Positions 44,996 to 56,496 are shown, counted from the stretch's first letter. The stretch is DNA of 63,745 bases from Shewanella sp. MBTL60-007 (GCF_019654915.1 NZ_BPET01000030.1:1-63745), one strand, 5' to 3'. The notes: generated by a model from the letters alone, not told the origin. Numbers and translations are program-made.

Positions 44996-45021
44996 TGGCT
45001 CTGATACATGAGTTAAAAAGA

Positions 45022-45046
45022 AAAAGGCCGCGATTGCGGCCTTTTA
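45022..45046. terminator. Bidirectional terminator, ModA-like gene and mgtE
   Basis: AAAAGGCCGC (45022-45031) pairs with GCGGCCTTTT (45036-45045) around GATT, flanked by A and T runs. It lies between convergent genes. Confidence 0.93.
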
Positions 45047-45064
45047 TCTACTTGATACTAATGG

Positions 45065-46429
45065 TTAATGCATTAAGAAAACGGTTGCTAGCCCTAGGAA
45101 GGCGAATAGACCGATAACATCGGTTACCGTTGTTAGCACCATACCGCCAGCAAGAGCAGGATCGATATTCATCTTCTTTAATATGAGTGGAATGCTAGCA
45201 CCAGCAAGGCCTGCCACAGTCATATTGATAAGCATAGCCCCACCAATAAGTGCACCAAGCGCCATATCGCCTTTCCAAGCCCAGACAGCACCAAAGACGA
45301 GAACGGACCACAGAAGCCCATTAAGGAAGCCAATAGCGAGCTCCTTACCTATCAACCAACGGGAGTTACTTTGACCAATCTGGCCAAGGGCGATACCACG
45401 AATAACCAGTGCTAAGGTTTGGTTACCGGCCACGCCGCCCATGCTAGGTACGATTGTCATCAAAATCGCGATGGTGGCGAACTGCTCTAGTGTGCCTTCA
45501 AACATGTTACTGACAGAGGCAGCCAAGAGTGCGGCGAATAAGTTAACCGTTAGCCAAAGTGAACGGCGAAAGGTACTCTTTAACACAGGACCAAAGGTAT
45601 CGGTATCGTCATCCATACCCGCCATACCCATCATCGAGTGTTCGGCGTCTTCACGGATCACATCGACCACGTCATCGATGGTGATACGCCCTAGTAGCTT
45701 ATTGTTATCGTCGATAACAGGAGCCGAAACCCAGTCGTGACGTTCGAACAGCTGCGCGACTTCGCTGTCAGACATACCAACCGGGATCCCTTCAAGATCC
45801 GAGATCATGATTTCCCGTACCGAGGCATCGGGATTACAGGTCAGCAGATCGGCGATACGTACACCGCCAAGCACTCTGTCGTGCTTGTCTACCACATACA
45901 GCATATCTGTCGCATCTGGCAGCTCTCCGCGTATTCTTAAGTAACGCAAAATTACATCGATATTGACGTCGGGTCTTAAGGTGACCGTATCGGTATTCAT
46001 CAAGCTGCCCGCTGTATCATCGGGATAAGACAGCGCCTGCTCTACGCGAACCCTGTCTTGCTTGGTCATCGATTGCAGCACTTGTTTGTAGACGCTGTCA
46101 GGCAGGCTACGAAGAATATACGCCAGATCATCTGTGTCCATGTTTGCGGCTGCTTTAGCTACGCGCTCAGGACTCATCTGGGTGATCAGGCTATCTTTGA
46201 GCTCTTCACCAAGTTCATCGAGGATTTCACCTGTGTGTTCCTGGTCAATCAGCTGCCATAACACTTGACGGGTGCGAGGTGGCGATGATTCGAGAATAAA
46301 AGCAATGTCCGATGCTGCCATGTCCTGCAACATATTGCGGACATGGACAAACATACCGTTGCCTAATGCTTGAGTCAGCTGATTGAGACGTTGGTCCGTT
46401 GTTTCATTGTCTAAGACTTCAATCGGCAT
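45065..46429 (-). CDS. mgtE: Magnesium transporter MgtE
   Basis: The 454-residue protein has a helical N domain with repeated MgtE units (AADIAFILESSPPRTRQVLWQL), two CBS domains (about 135-250), and five TM helices. The C-terminal GGMVLTTVTDVIGLFAFLG carries the Mg-site Asp. It imports Mg2+ or Co2+ in the inner membrane and is gated by cytoplasmic Mg2+. It is downstream of ptsO on the same strand, 111 bases away. Confidence 0.95.
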   Translation of the reverse strand: MPIEVLDNETTDQRLNQLTQALGNGMFVHVRNMLQDMAASDIAFILESSPPRTRQVLWQLIDQEHTGEILDELGEELKDSLITQMSPERVAKAAANMDTDDLAYILRSLPDSVYKQVLQSMTKQDRVRVEQALSYPDDTAGSLMNTDTVTLRPDVNIDVILRYLRIRGELPDATDMLYVVDKHDRVLGGVRIADLLTCNPDASVREIMISDLEGIPVGMSDSEVAQLFERHDWVSAPVIDDNNKLLGRITIDDVVDVIREDAEHSMMGMAGMDDDTDTFGPVLKSTFRRSLWLTVNLFAALLAASVSNMFEGTLEQFATIAILMTIVPSMGGVAGNQTLALVIRGIALGQIGQSNSRWLIGKELAIGFLNGLLWSVLVFGAVWAWKGDMALGALIGGAMLINMTVAGLAGASIPLILKKMNIDPALAGGMVLTTVTDVIGLFAFLGLATVFLMH

Positions 46430-46540
46430 AGCTCCCTCACTGGGTATTTTAAAAGGCGCTTATCATAACTTAAGTGCTGGATATTTGTGTGTGATAACTT
46501 GCGTGATAATTAACTTAGTCGTTAAGTAAATGATGAATGA

Positions 46541-46816
46541 TTAGCTATCTTCATCAAACTTGGCATCAATCAATTGGCAGATGGCGTCGAGTGCCGTTTG
46601 GGCATCGACTCCTGTAGCCACTAACTGAACCGTTTTGCCCATTCCCGTCTCTAGCATTAATAAGCCTAATACACTTGTCGCTGAGGCTTGTTTTTCGCCC
46701 TGAATAATCGTGATTTCCGCATCAAATTCAGAGGCGAGCACCACAAGTTTTGTGGCTGCTCGTGCGTGAAGACCTAATTTATTACAGATAGTGACTTCAC
46801 GTTTAATGGTCGGCAT
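46541..46816 (-). CDS. ptsO: Nitrogen phosphotransferase protein NPr
   Basis: The 91-residue protein is an HPr homolog with the phosphorylated His17 in [10 protein letters not shown]. It receives phosphate from PtsP and passes it to PtsN. It overlaps rapZ by 14 bases, so the two are coupled, as in the usual rpoN cluster. Confidence 0.95.
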   Translation of the reverse strand: MPTIKREVTICNKLGLHARAATKLVVLASEFDAEITIIQGEKQASATSVLGLLMLETGMGKTVQLVATGVDAQTALDAICQLIDAKFDEDS

Positions 46817-47657
46817 TTTTTAGCTCGCGATGACGGGCTTTGACTTTATGCTTGCCCCCTTGGAAGTGTGCGGCAAGGCGCTCGGTGATATACACAGAGC
46901 GATGTTGGCCGCCAGTACAGCCGATGGCTATGGTGAGATAGCTGCGATTATTACGCTCTAAATCGGGTAGCCAATCTTCGAGCATCTGCTCAATCTGTTT
47001 AATGAACTGATTGACTCTTGGTCGTTCGTTCAAGAAGTCTTGGACAGGTTTGTCGAGGCCTGTCATTGGGCGTAGATCGGGCTCCCAATGTGGATTAGGT
47101 AAAAAACGTACGTCAAACATGAAGTCTGCCTCAGTCGGCATACCATGTTTAAAACCGAATGACTCAAAGTTGATCATCAGTTCTTTATCGACATTCCCGA
47201 GCAAAATCTCACGCACCTGATCGTTAAGATCGTAGATATTCAGGTTTGAGGTATCGATATAGTGATCGACGATATTAGCTAACGGCTTGAGTAAGCGTCC
47301 CTCAAGCTCAATCGCCTCTTTTAATGAGACATTATCATGAGACAAGGGGTGAAGACGGCGAGTTTCGTTATAGCGTTTAAGCAGCACTTCATCACTGGAA
47401 TTGAGGAAGAAGCTGAGCAACTCGACCCCTTCAGGCAGAAAGGTCAGGTGCTTGGTCAGCTCACTCTCTTTCTCTGGTAGGTTACGAATATCGACACTGA
47501 TCGCAACCAGTTGAGTGTTGCCCGAGAGCTCTTTAAGTAGCGTGCCCATCATAGGCAGTGGCAGATTATCGACACAATAATAGCCGAGATCTTCGAGCAT
47601 TCTTAATAGAACAGATTTACCTGAACCGGAACGTCCTGAGACTAAAACAAGCTTCAT
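46803..47657 (-). CDS. rapZ: RNase adaptor protein RapZ
   Basis: The 284-residue protein has Walker A GRSGSGKS (residues 8-15), a central region with DVRNLP, and the C-terminal [16 protein letters not shown] typical of RapZ. In E. coli it directs RNase E to GlmZ and so controls glucosamine-6-phosphate supply. Its position between ptsN and ptsO is conserved. Confidence 0.95.
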   Translation of the reverse strand: MKLVLVSGRSGSGKSVLLRMLEDLGYYCVDNLPLPMMGTLLKELSGNTQLVAISVDIRNLPEKESELTKHLTFLPEGVELLSFFLNSSDEVLLKRYNETRRLHPLSHDNVSLKEAIELEGRLLKPLANIVDHYIDTSNLNIYDLNDQVREILLGNVDKELMINFESFGFKHGMPTEADFMFDVRFLPNPHWEPDLRPMTGLDKPVQDFLNERPRVNQFIKQIEQMLEDWLPDLERNNRSYLTIAIGCTGGQHRSVYITERLAAHFQGGKHKVKARHRELKNADH

Positions 47658-47864
47658 CGTATGATTACCTGGTAGAGTTTAAACTGATGTTAGTTTTTAT
47701 ATGATTATATTGCACAATTGTAAGGATCAACTTTTTTAGGGCTGAAAGCAAGAATTTGCGTGGGTAAAAAAGATAATTAATATTGCTGTAATAATTACTT
47801 AGGTCTTTAAGCAGTCAGTATTTCATCTGAGTAATACGACTAATTTAAAGACCCGAGTAAGGTG

Positions 47865-48308
47865 TTACTGGGTAATGACTTGGTACAGCTCAGACTCGTT
47901 ACTGGTCTTTCTCAACTGCTTCAGAACCGCCTTATCGTTGAGTTTCTCAGCCATCGAGGACAGTGTCGCTAAATGTTGCTCACACTGCTCGGACGGGACT
48001 AGCAACGCAAATAGAATATCCACGGGCTGCTTATCGATAGCGTCAAATGCGATGGGATCTTCACATTTTATCAATACTGCAACTGGACGTTCAATATTTG
48101 CCAGCCTTCCGTGTGGAATAGCTATACCATTACCTATACCCGTGCTACCCATCTTTTCTCTCGCCAACAGACTTTCAAAAATCTCTTGCGAAGAAAGGGT
48201 AGGGTATTGGACAGCGGCAATATCACTGATTAACTCCAATACCTTTTTCTTACTGCCCGGAGTGGCACAGGTGGTGCATTCCGGCTGCAGGATGGTACTT
48301 AGTTCCAT
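47865..48308 (-). CDS. ptsN: Nitrogen PTS EIIA protein
   Basis: The 147-residue EIIA-Ntr domain has the phosphorylated His66 in GIAIPHGRL and CEDPIAFDAIDKQPVDILFALLVP. It regulates K+ transport and other targets by phosphorylation state. The N-terminus has an unusual CTTC. It follows hpf by two bases. A 207-base gap separates it from rapZ. Confidence 0.94.
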   Translation of the reverse strand: MELSTILQPECTTCATPGSKKKVLELISDIAAVQYPTLSSQEIFESLLAREKMGSTGIGNGIAIPHGRLANIERPVAVLIKCEDPIAFDAIDKQPVDILFALLVPSEQCEQHLATLSSMAEKLNDKAVLKQLRKTSNESELYQVITQ

Positions 48309-48310
48309 CG

Positions 48311-48598
48311 TTAGTGTTTAGTTAACTTCTCTTTGTGTTTAATAACCTGACGATCTAGTTTATCGATCAGGGAGTCAATGGCAGCATACATATCCGCATG
48401 TTCCGAAGTGGCAAATACTTCACCTTTTTTTAGGTGAATTTTGGCTTCGGCAATTTGCTGCGTTTTTTCTACGTTCAAAATAACCTGCACATTATTGATC
48501 TGATCGAAATGTCGTTCAAGCTTTGTGAATTTGTCTTCCACATAACCCCGAAGTGAATCAGTAATTTCTAGATGATGTCCTGTCACGTTGATTTGCAT
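48311..48598 (-). CDS. hpf: Ribosome hibernation promoting factor
   Basis: The 95-residue short-form HPF has QINVTGHHLEITDSLRGYVEDKFTKLERH. It dimerises 70S ribosomes in stationary phase. The ATG at 48598 is chosen because GGAGGA lies just upstream; 48613 would add five residues. It follows rpoN by 30 bases in the conserved order. Confidence 0.94.
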   Translation of the reverse strand: MQINVTGHHLEITDSLRGYVEDKFTKLERHFDQINNVQVILNVEKTQQIAEAKIHLKKGEVFATSEHADMYAAIDSLIDKLDRQVIKHKEKLTKH

Positions 48599-48628
48599 AT
48601 AACGATCCTCCAAGTGCCTAATTTTGAG

Positions 48629-50092
48629 TTATAAACTCTTACGTTGGTTTGAGGGGGGGATCAGCATTGCTTCGCGATATTTCGCGATCGTACGTCTAGC
48701 AACTTTAATCCCTTGTTCTGCCAAAAGCTGCGCCATTTTGCTATCACTCAATGGTTTCTTCTGGTTTTCAGCTGCGACTAACTTCTTAATAAACGCTCTG
48801 ATTGCGGTCGATGAGCACTCCCCACCATCATCTGTGCCAACATGGCTAGAGAAGAAGTACTTGAGCTCAAAGATACCTCTTGGGGTGTGCATATATTTCT
48901 GTGTCGTGACTCGTGAAATGGTGGACTCATGCATTTCAACGGCTTCGGCAATATCATTTAACACCATGGGCTTCATGGCTTCTTCACCGTACTCGAAGAA
49001 CCCTTGCTGGAACTTAACGATACAGTTAGTCACCTTGAGTAAGGTGTCGTTACGGCTTTCTAGGCTCTTGATGAACCATTTAGCTTCCTGAAGATGGCCT
49101 CGAATAAACTGCCCATCTGCCTGATTGGTGGTGCTACGTGCCATAGAAGCATAGTGCTGATTAACATTGATCTTAGGCATATAGTCTGGGTTTAGCTCAA
49201 CCACCCAGCGGCCTTTTTTCTTGCTAACCGAAACGTCGGGAATGACATACTCGTCTTTGCTGCGAGCGATCGCCAGCCCAGGTCTTGGGTTAAGTGTTTG
49301 GATCAGAGCAATAGCGTCACGTAGCTCGTCTTCTTTCAGCTTAGTTTTGCGCATTAGCTGCCTAAAGTCGCGTCCAGCGATCAGATCTAAGTAATCTTTG
49401 ATCAGTAATCTAGCGTTATCAATATGCGGCGTATCGGCTGCGTATTGCGCCAGTTGGATCAGTAGGCATTCGCTTAGGTTGCGCGCTGCAACGCCGATAG
49501 GATCAAAATGTTGTACACGCTTTAAAACGGCTTCAACTTCATCCAGCTCGGTCTCTGGGTCGCCCATGGCCTCGAGGATCTCTTCGCAGCTCTGGGTTAA
49601 ATAACCACGCTCATCAATCGCATCGATAATTGCGGTGGCGATGGCAAGATCGTTGTCAGAGAATGGAGTAAGGTTCTTCTGCCACTCTAAATGTTCATAT
49701 AGCCCTTCACTGGTTTCACCTTGAAATGGCATATCATCTTCGCGGCTAACACCGGAGCTAGAGTTTGAGGAAACTGTGTAAACTTCATCCCATGTGGTGT
49801 CCATAGGGAGGTCGTCTGGCATGGAGTCTTGAGTCAGAGCATCGGAGGTTTCAACGCTGGCGCTATCTTGATTAAGATTGTTATTAGAATCACTCGATGA
49901 CTGGTCTTCATTGTCGCTAATATCACCGTCTGACTGCTCTTCATCTAATTCCAATAGTGGATTAGATTCTAATGCTTGTTGGATCTCTTGTTGCAGCTCT
50001 AAAGAAGACAGTTGTAACAGGCGAATGGCCTGCTGTAACTGAGGAGTCATTGTGAGCTGTTGACCCATTTTGAGCTGGAGTGACGCTTTCAT
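48629..50092 (-). CDS. rpoN: RNA polymerase sigma-54 factor
   Basis: The 487-residue protein has the Gln-rich activator region I ([23 protein letters not shown]), an acidic linker (about 47-110), a core-binding domain and the C-terminal RpoN box [10 protein letters not shown]. It directs RNA polymerase to -24/-12 promoters. Gene order lptB-rpoN-hpf-ptsN-rapZ-ptsO is the standard gammaproteobacterial cluster. Confidence 0.97.
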   Translation of the reverse strand: MKASLQLKMGQQLTMTPQLQQAIRLLQLSSLELQQEIQQALESNPLLELDEEQSDGDISDNEDQSSSDSNNNLNQDSASVETSDALTQDSMPDDLPMDTTWDEVYTVSSNSSSGVSREDDMPFQGETSEGLYEHLEWQKNLTPFSDNDLAIATAIIDAIDERGYLTQSCEEILEAMGDPETELDEVEAVLKRVQHFDPIGVAARNLSECLLIQLAQYAADTPHIDNARLLIKDYLDLIAGRDFRQLMRKTKLKEDELRDAIALIQTLNPRPGLAIARSKDEYVIPDVSVSKKKGRWVVELNPDYMPKINVNQHYASMARSTTNQADGQFIRGHLQEAKWFIKSLESRNDTLLKVTNCIVKFQQGFFEYGEEAMKPMVLNDIAEAVEMHESTISRVTTQKYMHTPRGIFELKYFFSSHVGTDDGGECSSTAIRAFIKKLVAAENQKKPLSDSKMAQLLAEQGIKVARRTIAKYREAMLIPPSNQRKSL

Positions 50093-50229
50093 CTTACCGC
50101 TATTCCCTACACTGTAGTTAAACGTTAAAGCTCGCTGGTTTGGCGAAGGAAGCCTAAAAACACAACACTATGATTTTATTTAGAAATGAATTCTATGTTT
50201 TGGGCTTTGACTTCCACTCTGTTAATTAA

Positions 50230-50961
50230 CTATAGCCTGAATTGCTCACCTAAGTACACTGCTCGAACTTGCTGGTTGTCTAAGATTTCGGCAGGCGTAC
50301 CTTCGGCAATGAGATTTCCGTGACTCACAATATAAGCATGTTCACACACATCCAATGTTTCACGAACATTGTGATCAGTGATCAGTACGCCCAAGCCACG
50401 GCTCTTAAGTTGTTCAATAATTTTTTTAATATCAATAACAGAGATCGGGTCGACACCAGCGAATGGCTCATCTAATAAAATGAACTTTGGATTCGCAGCC
50501 AGTGCTCTGGCAATTTCTACTCGGCGTCGTTCTCCGCCTGATAATGCCATACCTTGGCTATCGCGAATGTGAGTGATGTGGAACTCTTCGAGTAAGTGTT
50601 CCAGCTGTTCTTCACGTTGCTCGTTATTGATATCCTTGCGGGTTTGTAATACCGCCATGATGTTGTCACGAACCGATAGCTTTCTGAAAATACTGGCTTC
50701 TTGTGGTAAATAGCCGATACCTTTACGGGCGCGCAGATGCATAGGATCGAGAGTAAGATCATCGTCATCGATAAAGATCTTGCCCTTATCGCTTTGCACT
50801 AGACCCACAACCATGTAGAAAGTAGTGGTTTTACCGGCGCCATTAGGACCGAGCAGGCCCACAATTTGGCCTGTCTTTACGGTTAGGCTGACATCTTGTA
50901 CTACGGCTCGATTCTTATAGCTTTTAGCAAGGTTCGCCGCTTTTAAGGTAATTTGGGTCAT
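50230..50961 (-). CDS. lptB: LPS export ABC ATPase LptB
   Basis: The 243-residue ATPase has Walker [10 protein letters not shown], signature LSGGERRR and Walker [11 protein letters not shown]. It powers extraction of LPS by LptFG from the inner membrane. It overlaps lptA by four bases. Confidence 0.96.
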   Translation of the reverse strand: MTQITLKAANLAKSYKNRAVVQDVSLTVKTGQIVGLLGPNGAGKTTTFYMVVGLVQSDKGKIFIDDDDLTLDPMHLRARKGIGYLPQEASIFRKLSVRDNIMAVLQTRKDINNEQREEQLEHLLEEFHITHIRDSQGMALSGGERRRVEIARALAANPKFILLDEPFAGVDPISVIDIKKIIEQLKSRGLGVLITDHNVRETLDVCEHAYIVSHGNLIAEGTPAEILDNQQVRAVYLGEQFRL

Positions 50962-51497
50962 TGCTGTTCCTGCTTCTTAACTGGCGTATCAGGTTTCTCT
51001 TCCTGATAAGTTTCAGGCTGAATAATAGTGATAACTCTGTCATCACCCTTGCCAGTACTTTCTGCAATAAGCTGCTGTAAACTAATGTTGTATTTGATGC
51101 GATTACCAGTAACTTGGCTGCCGTCTTGCTCTAGGGTTGCACCACCGATTAAGGTTAATGTGCGGGTTGCAAGCTCATAGCGGATCTCCTTCGCACTAGC
51201 GGTTGCTGGACGACCATCTTCCATCATCTGAGTGTAAGTTGCTGGGTTGCCAGTGGCGACTAGCGTCTTACCGCTCTTATCTGCTTTGGAGAATACGCGT
51301 AGCTCATCGGCATTCATCTTAATTGAGCCCTGAGTAACCTCTACTGGGCCAAAGAAGATAACCTGATTATTTTTGATATCGGCTTCTTGGCTTGCGGCTG
51401 CAATTTTAACTTCTTGTAGCAGGTCATCGACTTTAGCTACAGAGCTGAAACTCAACAGGCAAAGTAGGCCTGCAAGGATAGATTGATTGTATTTCAT
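50958..51497 (-). CDS. lptA: LPS periplasmic bridge protein LptA
   Basis: The 179-residue protein has a Sec signal ([17 protein letters not shown]) and a beta-jellyroll OstA-like domain ([26 protein letters not shown]). It links inner and outer membrane Lpt parts. The C-terminus is charged ([12 protein letters not shown]). It is 72 bases from lptC, not overlapping as in E. coli. Confidence 0.93.
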   Translation of the reverse strand: MKYNQSILAGLLCLLSFSSVAKVDDLLQEVKIAAASQEADIKNNQVIFFGPVEVTQGSIKMNADELRVFSKADKSGKTLVATGNPATYTQMMEDGRPATASAKEIRYELATRTLTLIGGATLEQDGSQVTGNRIKYNISLQQLIAESTGKGDDRVITIIQPETYQEEKPDTPVKKQEQQ

Positions 51498-51569
51498 AGT
51501 GTCCTTCTACTCAGCTAAAACGCTTTGCTTAATTTAGCGCGAGTGCAAAAGTGTTCATGTAATTGAGCG

Positions 51570-52127
51570 CTATTTAGCTTCGTAGATACCTTCTACTTGG
51601 CTGACTAGTTTAACGCTCTGGGCATTCAGGTCGGCGTATAAGCCTAAACCTTGAATGACAAATTCGTTGCCAGTGACGTGAATGGTTTCGTCAGAGGTCA
51701 TGATCATCGTATTTAGATCAAGTTCTAAATAGCTGGTACTTAACGTCTGGATCGGCTCTTCTGGACTAATCGAGTCGATAATAACATTGTTTTCTAAAGC
51801 TACCTTACCCGTGGCTTTATTCAGGCTGCCTTTTTCACTTCTGAGGCGCCATTGAGCTTGGCCGTCATCTGGGTAAATAAGGTAAACAGGCTCAGTAAAA
51901 TAGGTCATGTTAACACTATCGAAATGTTCCATGTGCTTAGCCGAAACTTCACTGTTGATTAAGCCTAACTCGTTATATTCGATGCTACGTAAGTCATCGA
52001 TAATATAGTCGGGTCGCTGACTCATATCGATATCCAGCTCTTGTTCGCTCTTCTTAGACTGCACTTGCCAATAGAGCAGAAGTGCAGTGCCAAAAAAGGC
52101 GATAATGGCTAGGGTCACGCGGTTCAT
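51570..52127 (-). CDS. lptC: LPS export protein LptC
   Basis: The 185-residue protein has an N-terminal TM anchor (VTLAIIAFFGTALLLYW) and a periplasmic jellyroll. It receives LPS from LptBFG and passes it to LptA. It overlaps kdsC by four bases. Confidence 0.93.
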   Translation of the reverse strand: MNRVTLAIIAFFGTALLLYWQVQSKKSEQELDIDMSQRPDYIIDDLRSIEYNELGLINSEVSAKHMEHFDSVNMTYFTEPVYLIYPDDGQAQWRLRSEKGSLNKATGKVALENNVIIDSISPEEPIQTLSTSYLELDLNTMIMTSDETIHVTGNEFVIQGLGLYADLNAQSVKLVSQVEGIYEAK

Positions 52128-52675
52128 ATACTCATCCCATGGGCCGAGTCAAACTTGTCTTGGCTTAACAATAGTAGGTCAGTCAACTCGCGCAGGGCAC
52201 CGTGACCACCTCTAATGTAGGTTGTCATCTTGGCATGTTGTTTTACGTAAGGATGACCATCTGCTACACATACGGACAAGCCCACCTTCTGCATAACCGG
52301 CAAGTCGACCATATCATCTCCAATATAGGCGACTTCTTCAGGGCTTACATTATAAAGCGCGAGTAGTTCGTTATAGGGAGCCAGCTTATTGTCGACTCCT
52401 TGATAGATATGCGTGACGCCAAGGGCGGTAAACCTGTCTTCAACGATTTGTGATTTGCGGCCAGTAATAATCGCTACATGAATGCCGCTAGTGAGTACCG
52501 AACGCACACCATAGCCATCACGAGTATGGAAGGTTTTTAGCTCTTCACCACTGTTGCTCATGTAAACTAGACCATCTGAAAACACGCCGTCGACATCGCA
52601 AATCAGTAATTTAATTTTACTCGCCGCTTGCCAAACATCTTGGCTAACCGGGCCGTAGAAACCTTGGTGAGACAT
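52124..52675 (-). CDS. kdsC: KDO-8-phosphate phosphatase
   Basis: The 183-residue HAD-family enzyme has the catalytic DVDGVFSDG (nucleophile and acid Asp), ITGRKS and GDDMVDLPVM. It releases KDO from KDO-8-phosphate. It follows kdsD by one base. Confidence 0.95.
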   Translation of the reverse strand: MSHQGFYGPVSQDVWQAASKIKLLICDVDGVFSDGLVYMSNSGEELKTFHTRDGYGVRSVLTSGIHVAIITGRKSQIVEDRFTALGVTHIYQGVDNKLAPYNELLALYNVSPEEVAYIGDDMVDLPVMQKVGLSVCVADGHPYVKQHAKMTTYIRGGHGALRELTDLLLLSQDKFDSAHGMSI

Positions 52676-52676
52676 G

Positions 52677-53654
52677 TTAAATCACTCCCGCTTTAACCAT
52701 ATCGAGCATGTTCAATGCGCCAACAGGTTGCTGCTGTTCATTAATGACCACTAGGCCGTTAATGTTTTTGGTGTCCATCACTTTTAGTGCTTCGGCCGCC
52801 AATACGTTTTCGGTAATAGTGACACAGCCTTTAGTCATGACCTCGGCAATCGGTGTGGTGCGTAAGTTGACTTCGGCATCGATAACACGGCGCAGATCGC
52901 CATCGGTGAAGATACCGACTAAGGTGTTGCTGTTGTCGACCACGGCAGTCATACCTAAGCCTTTCTTAGAGATCTCATATAGCGCCTCTGTGATACAGAT
53001 ATCATCTTGTACTTTAGGTAGCTCAACGCCTTTATGCATCACATCACTAACTTTTAACAGTAACTTACGACCTAAACTGCCGCCAGGGTGAGATAGTGCA
53101 AAGTCATCCTGAGTGAAGCCGCGAGCCTGTAGCAGGGCAACGGCTAAGGCATCGCCCATAACTAAGGTTGCCGTTGTGCTTGAAGTTGGGGCTAGCCCTA
53201 GTGGGCAGGCTTCCTCTGGCACTTCGATGCAGAGGTGTAGTTGAGCAAGCTTAGCCATATTAGAATCTGGCTTACCCGTTACCGAGATCATAGGCAGTCC
53301 CATGCGCTTAATGACGGGCATCAAGGTTAGGATTTCGCTCGACTCGCCTGAGTTAGAGATTGCGAGCACGATATCGTTTTCGCTCAACACGCCTAGGTCG
53401 CCGTGGCTGGCTTCGCCGGGGTGCACGAAAAATGCTGGTGTCCCTGTGCTGGCTAATGTGGCTGAAATCTTGTTGCCGATATGGCCAGACTTACCCATGC
53501 CCATCACGATGACTTTACCTGTGCATTGCAAGATTAATTGGCAAGCTTGGGCAAATTCTGAAGAGTCGACGTACTGATACAGATTATCGAGCGCTTGTTT
53601 CTCGATATCGATGACCTTGGTACCCCATTGGCGTAGTTGATGTTCATCTACCAT
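52677..53654 (-). CDS. kdsD: D-arabinose-5-phosphate isomerase
   Basis: The 325-residue protein has a SIS domain (about 30-175; VIVMGMGKSGHIGNKISATLASTGTPAFF) and two CBS domains (about 200-320). It turns ribulose-5-phosphate into arabinose-5-phosphate, the first KDO step. Confidence 0.95.
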   Translation of the reverse strand: MVDEHQLRQWGTKVIDIEKQALDNLYQYVDSSEFAQACQLILQCTGKVIVMGMGKSGHIGNKISATLASTGTPAFFVHPGEASHGDLGVLSENDIVLAISNSGESSEILTLMPVIKRMGLPMISVTGKPDSNMAKLAQLHLCIEVPEEACPLGLAPTSSTTATLVMGDALAVALLQARGFTQDDFALSHPGGSLGRKLLLKVSDVMHKGVELPKVQDDICITEALYEISKKGLGMTAVVDNSNTLVGIFTDGDLRRVIDAEVNLRTTPIAEVMTKGCVTITENVLAAEALKVMDTKNINGLVVINEQQQPVGALNMLDMVKAGVI

Positions 53655-53700
53655 TTCTTGGTCTCTCTTTAAATTGCTGCTTAACGTATCGCACCTAGGA

Positions 53701-54660
53701 TTAAGATAGGAAAAGTAACGCTTGGTATGCGATAAATGTAATAAGTAGTACTACGCCATGCCAAGGTTTTAGCTGTTTGGCGCGTCCCGTTAATAAGATC
53801 AGTATTGCAAGTGCACTGCTTGTTGCTAGCACCATATAAAAGTCACGAGTACTCGCTGCGGCATCTATGGCACCTGGTGCTATGATACCTGGTATAGCAA
53901 GTACTGCTAAAATATTGAATAAGTTTGAACCAACTATGTTACCGATAGCAAGATCGTCTTCTTTTTTTAAGACACCGGCAACACAAGCGGCAAGTTCTGG
54001 CAAGCTGGTACCCACTGCAATAATGGTTAGGCCGATAACCAGATCCGATAGATGATATGCCTTGGCGATCCCTACCGCTCCTTGCACCATCCAGTCTGCC
54101 GACAGAGGTAATAATACCATGCCCACAACCAGCCATAAAATGGCTTTCGGTGTAGGCACATCGGCTGGAATTTCCTCTTCGGCATCTTGAGCCAAGGCAT
54201 CACGATTCTTATTGGTCAATGCATGCCAAATCAGGTAGCCCATTAAACCGATAAACATCACCAACAAGGTGACACCCTCAATGCGCGTTAAGAAACCATC
54301 ATGTAGGAAGTAGCCTACAATGACAGTGGCGACCAGCATCATTGGAATTTCGCGTTTGAGGGTTTGCGAACTGACGGAGATCGCTCCGAGTAGCGCGGTA
54401 ATACCTAAGATCAAGGTTATATTAGCGATGTTAGAGCCCAGAACATTACCAATCGCGGTATTTGTCATGCCATCGAGCGATGCGGTGGCTGCAACAAACA
54501 TCTCGGGGGCGGAGCTTCCCATGGCGACAATCGTTAAACCAATTAACATCGGCGGTAAGCCAAGGTTACGGGCGAAGGCTGCCGCACCATAAACAAATTT
54601 GTCGGCACTCCAGACTAGTGCACCTAAGCCTGCAACTAACAGAAAAATATTAAATAGCAT
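53701..54660 (-). CDS. yrbG: Calcium/sodium antiporter of the CaCA family (YrbG)
   Basis: The 319-residue protein has ten TM segments and two repeats with the motif GSSAPEMFVA and GTSLPELAAC. It is expected to export Ca2+ in exchange for Na+ or H+. It heads the minus-strand block and is divergent from mlaF. Confidence 0.92.
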   Translation of the reverse strand: MLFNIFLLVAGLGALVWSADKFVYGAAAFARNLGLPPMLIGLTIVAMGSSAPEMFVAATASLDGMTNTAIGNVLGSNIANITLILGITALLGAISVSSQTLKREIPMMLVATVIVGYFLHDGFLTRIEGVTLLVMFIGLMGYLIWHALTNKNRDALAQDAEEEIPADVPTPKAILWLVVGMVLLPLSADWMVQGAVGIAKAYHLSDLVIGLTIIAVGTSLPELAACVAGVLKKEDDLAIGNIVGSNLFNILAVLAIPGIIAPGAIDAAASTRDFYMVLATSSALAILILLTGRAKQLKPWHGVVLLITFIAYQALLFLS

Positions 54661-54836
54661 CGATTCTTAGTATGTTGGGATCTAGCCGCTTATTTTCGCT
54701 GTAATTGAATTAAAATGAAAGTATTGAGGTGAGATAGTATCGATTTGGTTGTACCTCTTTGGTCAATTACGTACAATTTCTCCCTTTCCTGTGCGGAAAA
54801 TGGAAGTTTCCACAATTTTAGATGCAGGGCACTTGC

Positions 54837-55649
54837 ATGACTCACACTCCCAAAACATTGGTCGAAACCCAAAATATGGCATTTAGCCGTGGCACGCATG
54901 TCATTTTTGAAGACGTGACGCTGTCGATCCCAAAGGGAAAAGTCACTGCTATTATGGGGCCAAGTGGTATTGGAAAAACCACTCTGCTTAAGCTTATTGG
55001 TGGGCAGTTAACCCCCGATAGCGGTTCGGTTAAATTCGACGGTGTTGACATACATAAGTGCAGCCGTAGTGAGCTTTTTGCCCTGCGTAAACGCATGAGC
55101 ATGCTGTTTCAAAGTGGCGCACTGTTCACCGACATGAATGTCTTCGACAATGTAGCCTTTGCCCTTAGGGAGCACTCGGGGCTACCTGAAGCGATTATTC
55201 GCCGTATCGTCTTGATGAAGCTCGAAGCCGTAGGCCTCAGAGGTGCGGCGCAATTGATGCCCACGGAGCTATCGGGCGGGATGCAACGCAGGGCAGCCTT
55301 AGCCAGAGCAATTGCATTAGAGCCTGAGATGGTACTTTACGATGAGCCATTTGCTGGACAGGACCCTATCTCTATGGGGGTGTTAGTTAAGCTTATTCGT
55401 GAACTGTCCGATGCGCTTAATCTGACCTCTGTAGTCGTTTCACACGATGTGGCTGAGGTGTTGGGTATTGCTGATTACGTCTATGTATTAGCCGACAAAC
55501 GTATCATTGCTCACGGTACGCCAGAAGAGCTGCGTTTGTCTGAAGATCCAAAGTTAAGACAATTTATTGGTGGTGAGCCAGACGGTCCTGTGCCGTTTCA
55601 TTACCCGGCAGAAGATTATAAGAAGGAACTACTCGGTGAGCTTGATTGA
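54837..55649 (+). CDS. mlaF: Phospholipid transport ATPase MlaF
   Basis: The 270-residue ABC ATPase has Walker [10 protein letters not shown], signature LSGGMQRR and Walker [12 protein letters not shown]. The ATG at 54837 has AGGG upstream and is preferred to 54822. It powers the MlaFEDB complex that moves phospholipid between outer and inner membranes. The stop overlaps mlaE. Confidence 0.96.
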   Translation: MTHTPKTLVETQNMAFSRGTHVIFEDVTLSIPKGKVTAIMGPSGIGKTTLLKLIGGQLTPDSGSVKFDGVDIHKCSRSELFALRKRMSMLFQSGALFTDMNVFDNVAFALREHSGLPEAIIRRIVLMKLEAVGLRGAAQLMPTELSGGMQRRAALARAIALEPEMVLYDEPFAGQDPISMGVLVKLIRELSDALNLTSVVVSHDVAEVLGIADYVYVLADKRIIAHGTPEELRLSEDPKLRQFIGGEPDGPVPFHYPAEDYKKELLGELD

Positions 55650-56421
55650 TCAAATTGCTCGATTAGGCAGGGCTAGTATTGAACTAGTGATAGGGCTAGG
55701 AAAAGCCGGTCTGATGCTATGGGGCGCGATAATGCACCGCCCCCGATTTCGAAAAGGTACGCCGTTGCTACTAAAGCAACTATATGTGGTGGGCGTGCAG
55801 TCGATGGTGATTATCTTAGTCTCAGGCTTGTTCATTGGCATGGTACTCGCGCTGCAGGGCTATAATATTTTAGTGGGCTTTGGGACGGAAGAGAGCCTAG
55901 GTCCCATGGTCGCGCTAAGCTTGTTACGAGAGCTTGGGCCCGTAGTGACGGCGCTGTTATTCGCTGGTCGAGCAGGTTCTGCGTTAACGGCAGAGCTCGG
56001 TCTAATGAAAAGCACTGAGCAGCTATCGAGTCTTGAGATGATGGCTATAGACCCGCTGAGACAGATTATTGCGCCGCGATTTTGGGCTGGAGTCATCAGC
56101 TTACCGTTGCTGGCATTGATGTTTACAGCTGTGGGGATCTATGGCGGACACTTAGTCGGCGTAGAGTGGAAAGGCATTGATAGCGGCAGCTTCTGGTCGA
56201 TACTTCAGGCATCGGTAGAGTGGCGGGAAGATATTGTTAACTGCATGATTAAGAGCTTATTGTTTGCGGTGGTGGTGACATGGATAGCACTTTACCGTGG
56301 TTATCATGTTATTCCTAACCCAGAAGGGATTAGTCGAGCGACAACTCAGACCGTCGTCCAGTCTAGCTTAGCGGTTTTAGCGCTTGATTTCCTATTGACG
56401 GCGATAATGTTCGGCCAGTAG
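55636..56421 (+). CDS. mlaE: Phospholipid transport permease MlaE
   Basis: The 261-residue permease has five to six TM segments, [23 protein letters not shown] and [19 protein letters not shown] typical of MlaE. The GTG at 55636 matches the E. coli length (260) and overlaps mlaF. Confidence 0.95.
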   Translation: MSLIDQIARLGRASIELVIGLGKAGLMLWGAIMHRPRFRKGTPLLLKQLYVVGVQSMVIILVSGLFIGMVLALQGYNILVGFGTEESLGPMVALSLLRELGPVVTALLFAGRAGSALTAELGLMKSTEQLSSLEMMAIDPLRQIIAPRFWAGVISLPLLALMFTAVGIYGGHLVGVEWKGIDSGSFWSILQASVEWREDIVNCMIKSLLFAVVVTWIALYRGYHVIPNPEGISRATTQTVVQSSLAVLALDFLLTAIMFGQ

Positions 56422-56496
56422 TTGATATGACGATTGAGAGAGTTTTCTAGTCGTTAATTATTGTTTAGATTTATTGAATAGAGTGGTAAATGAGTT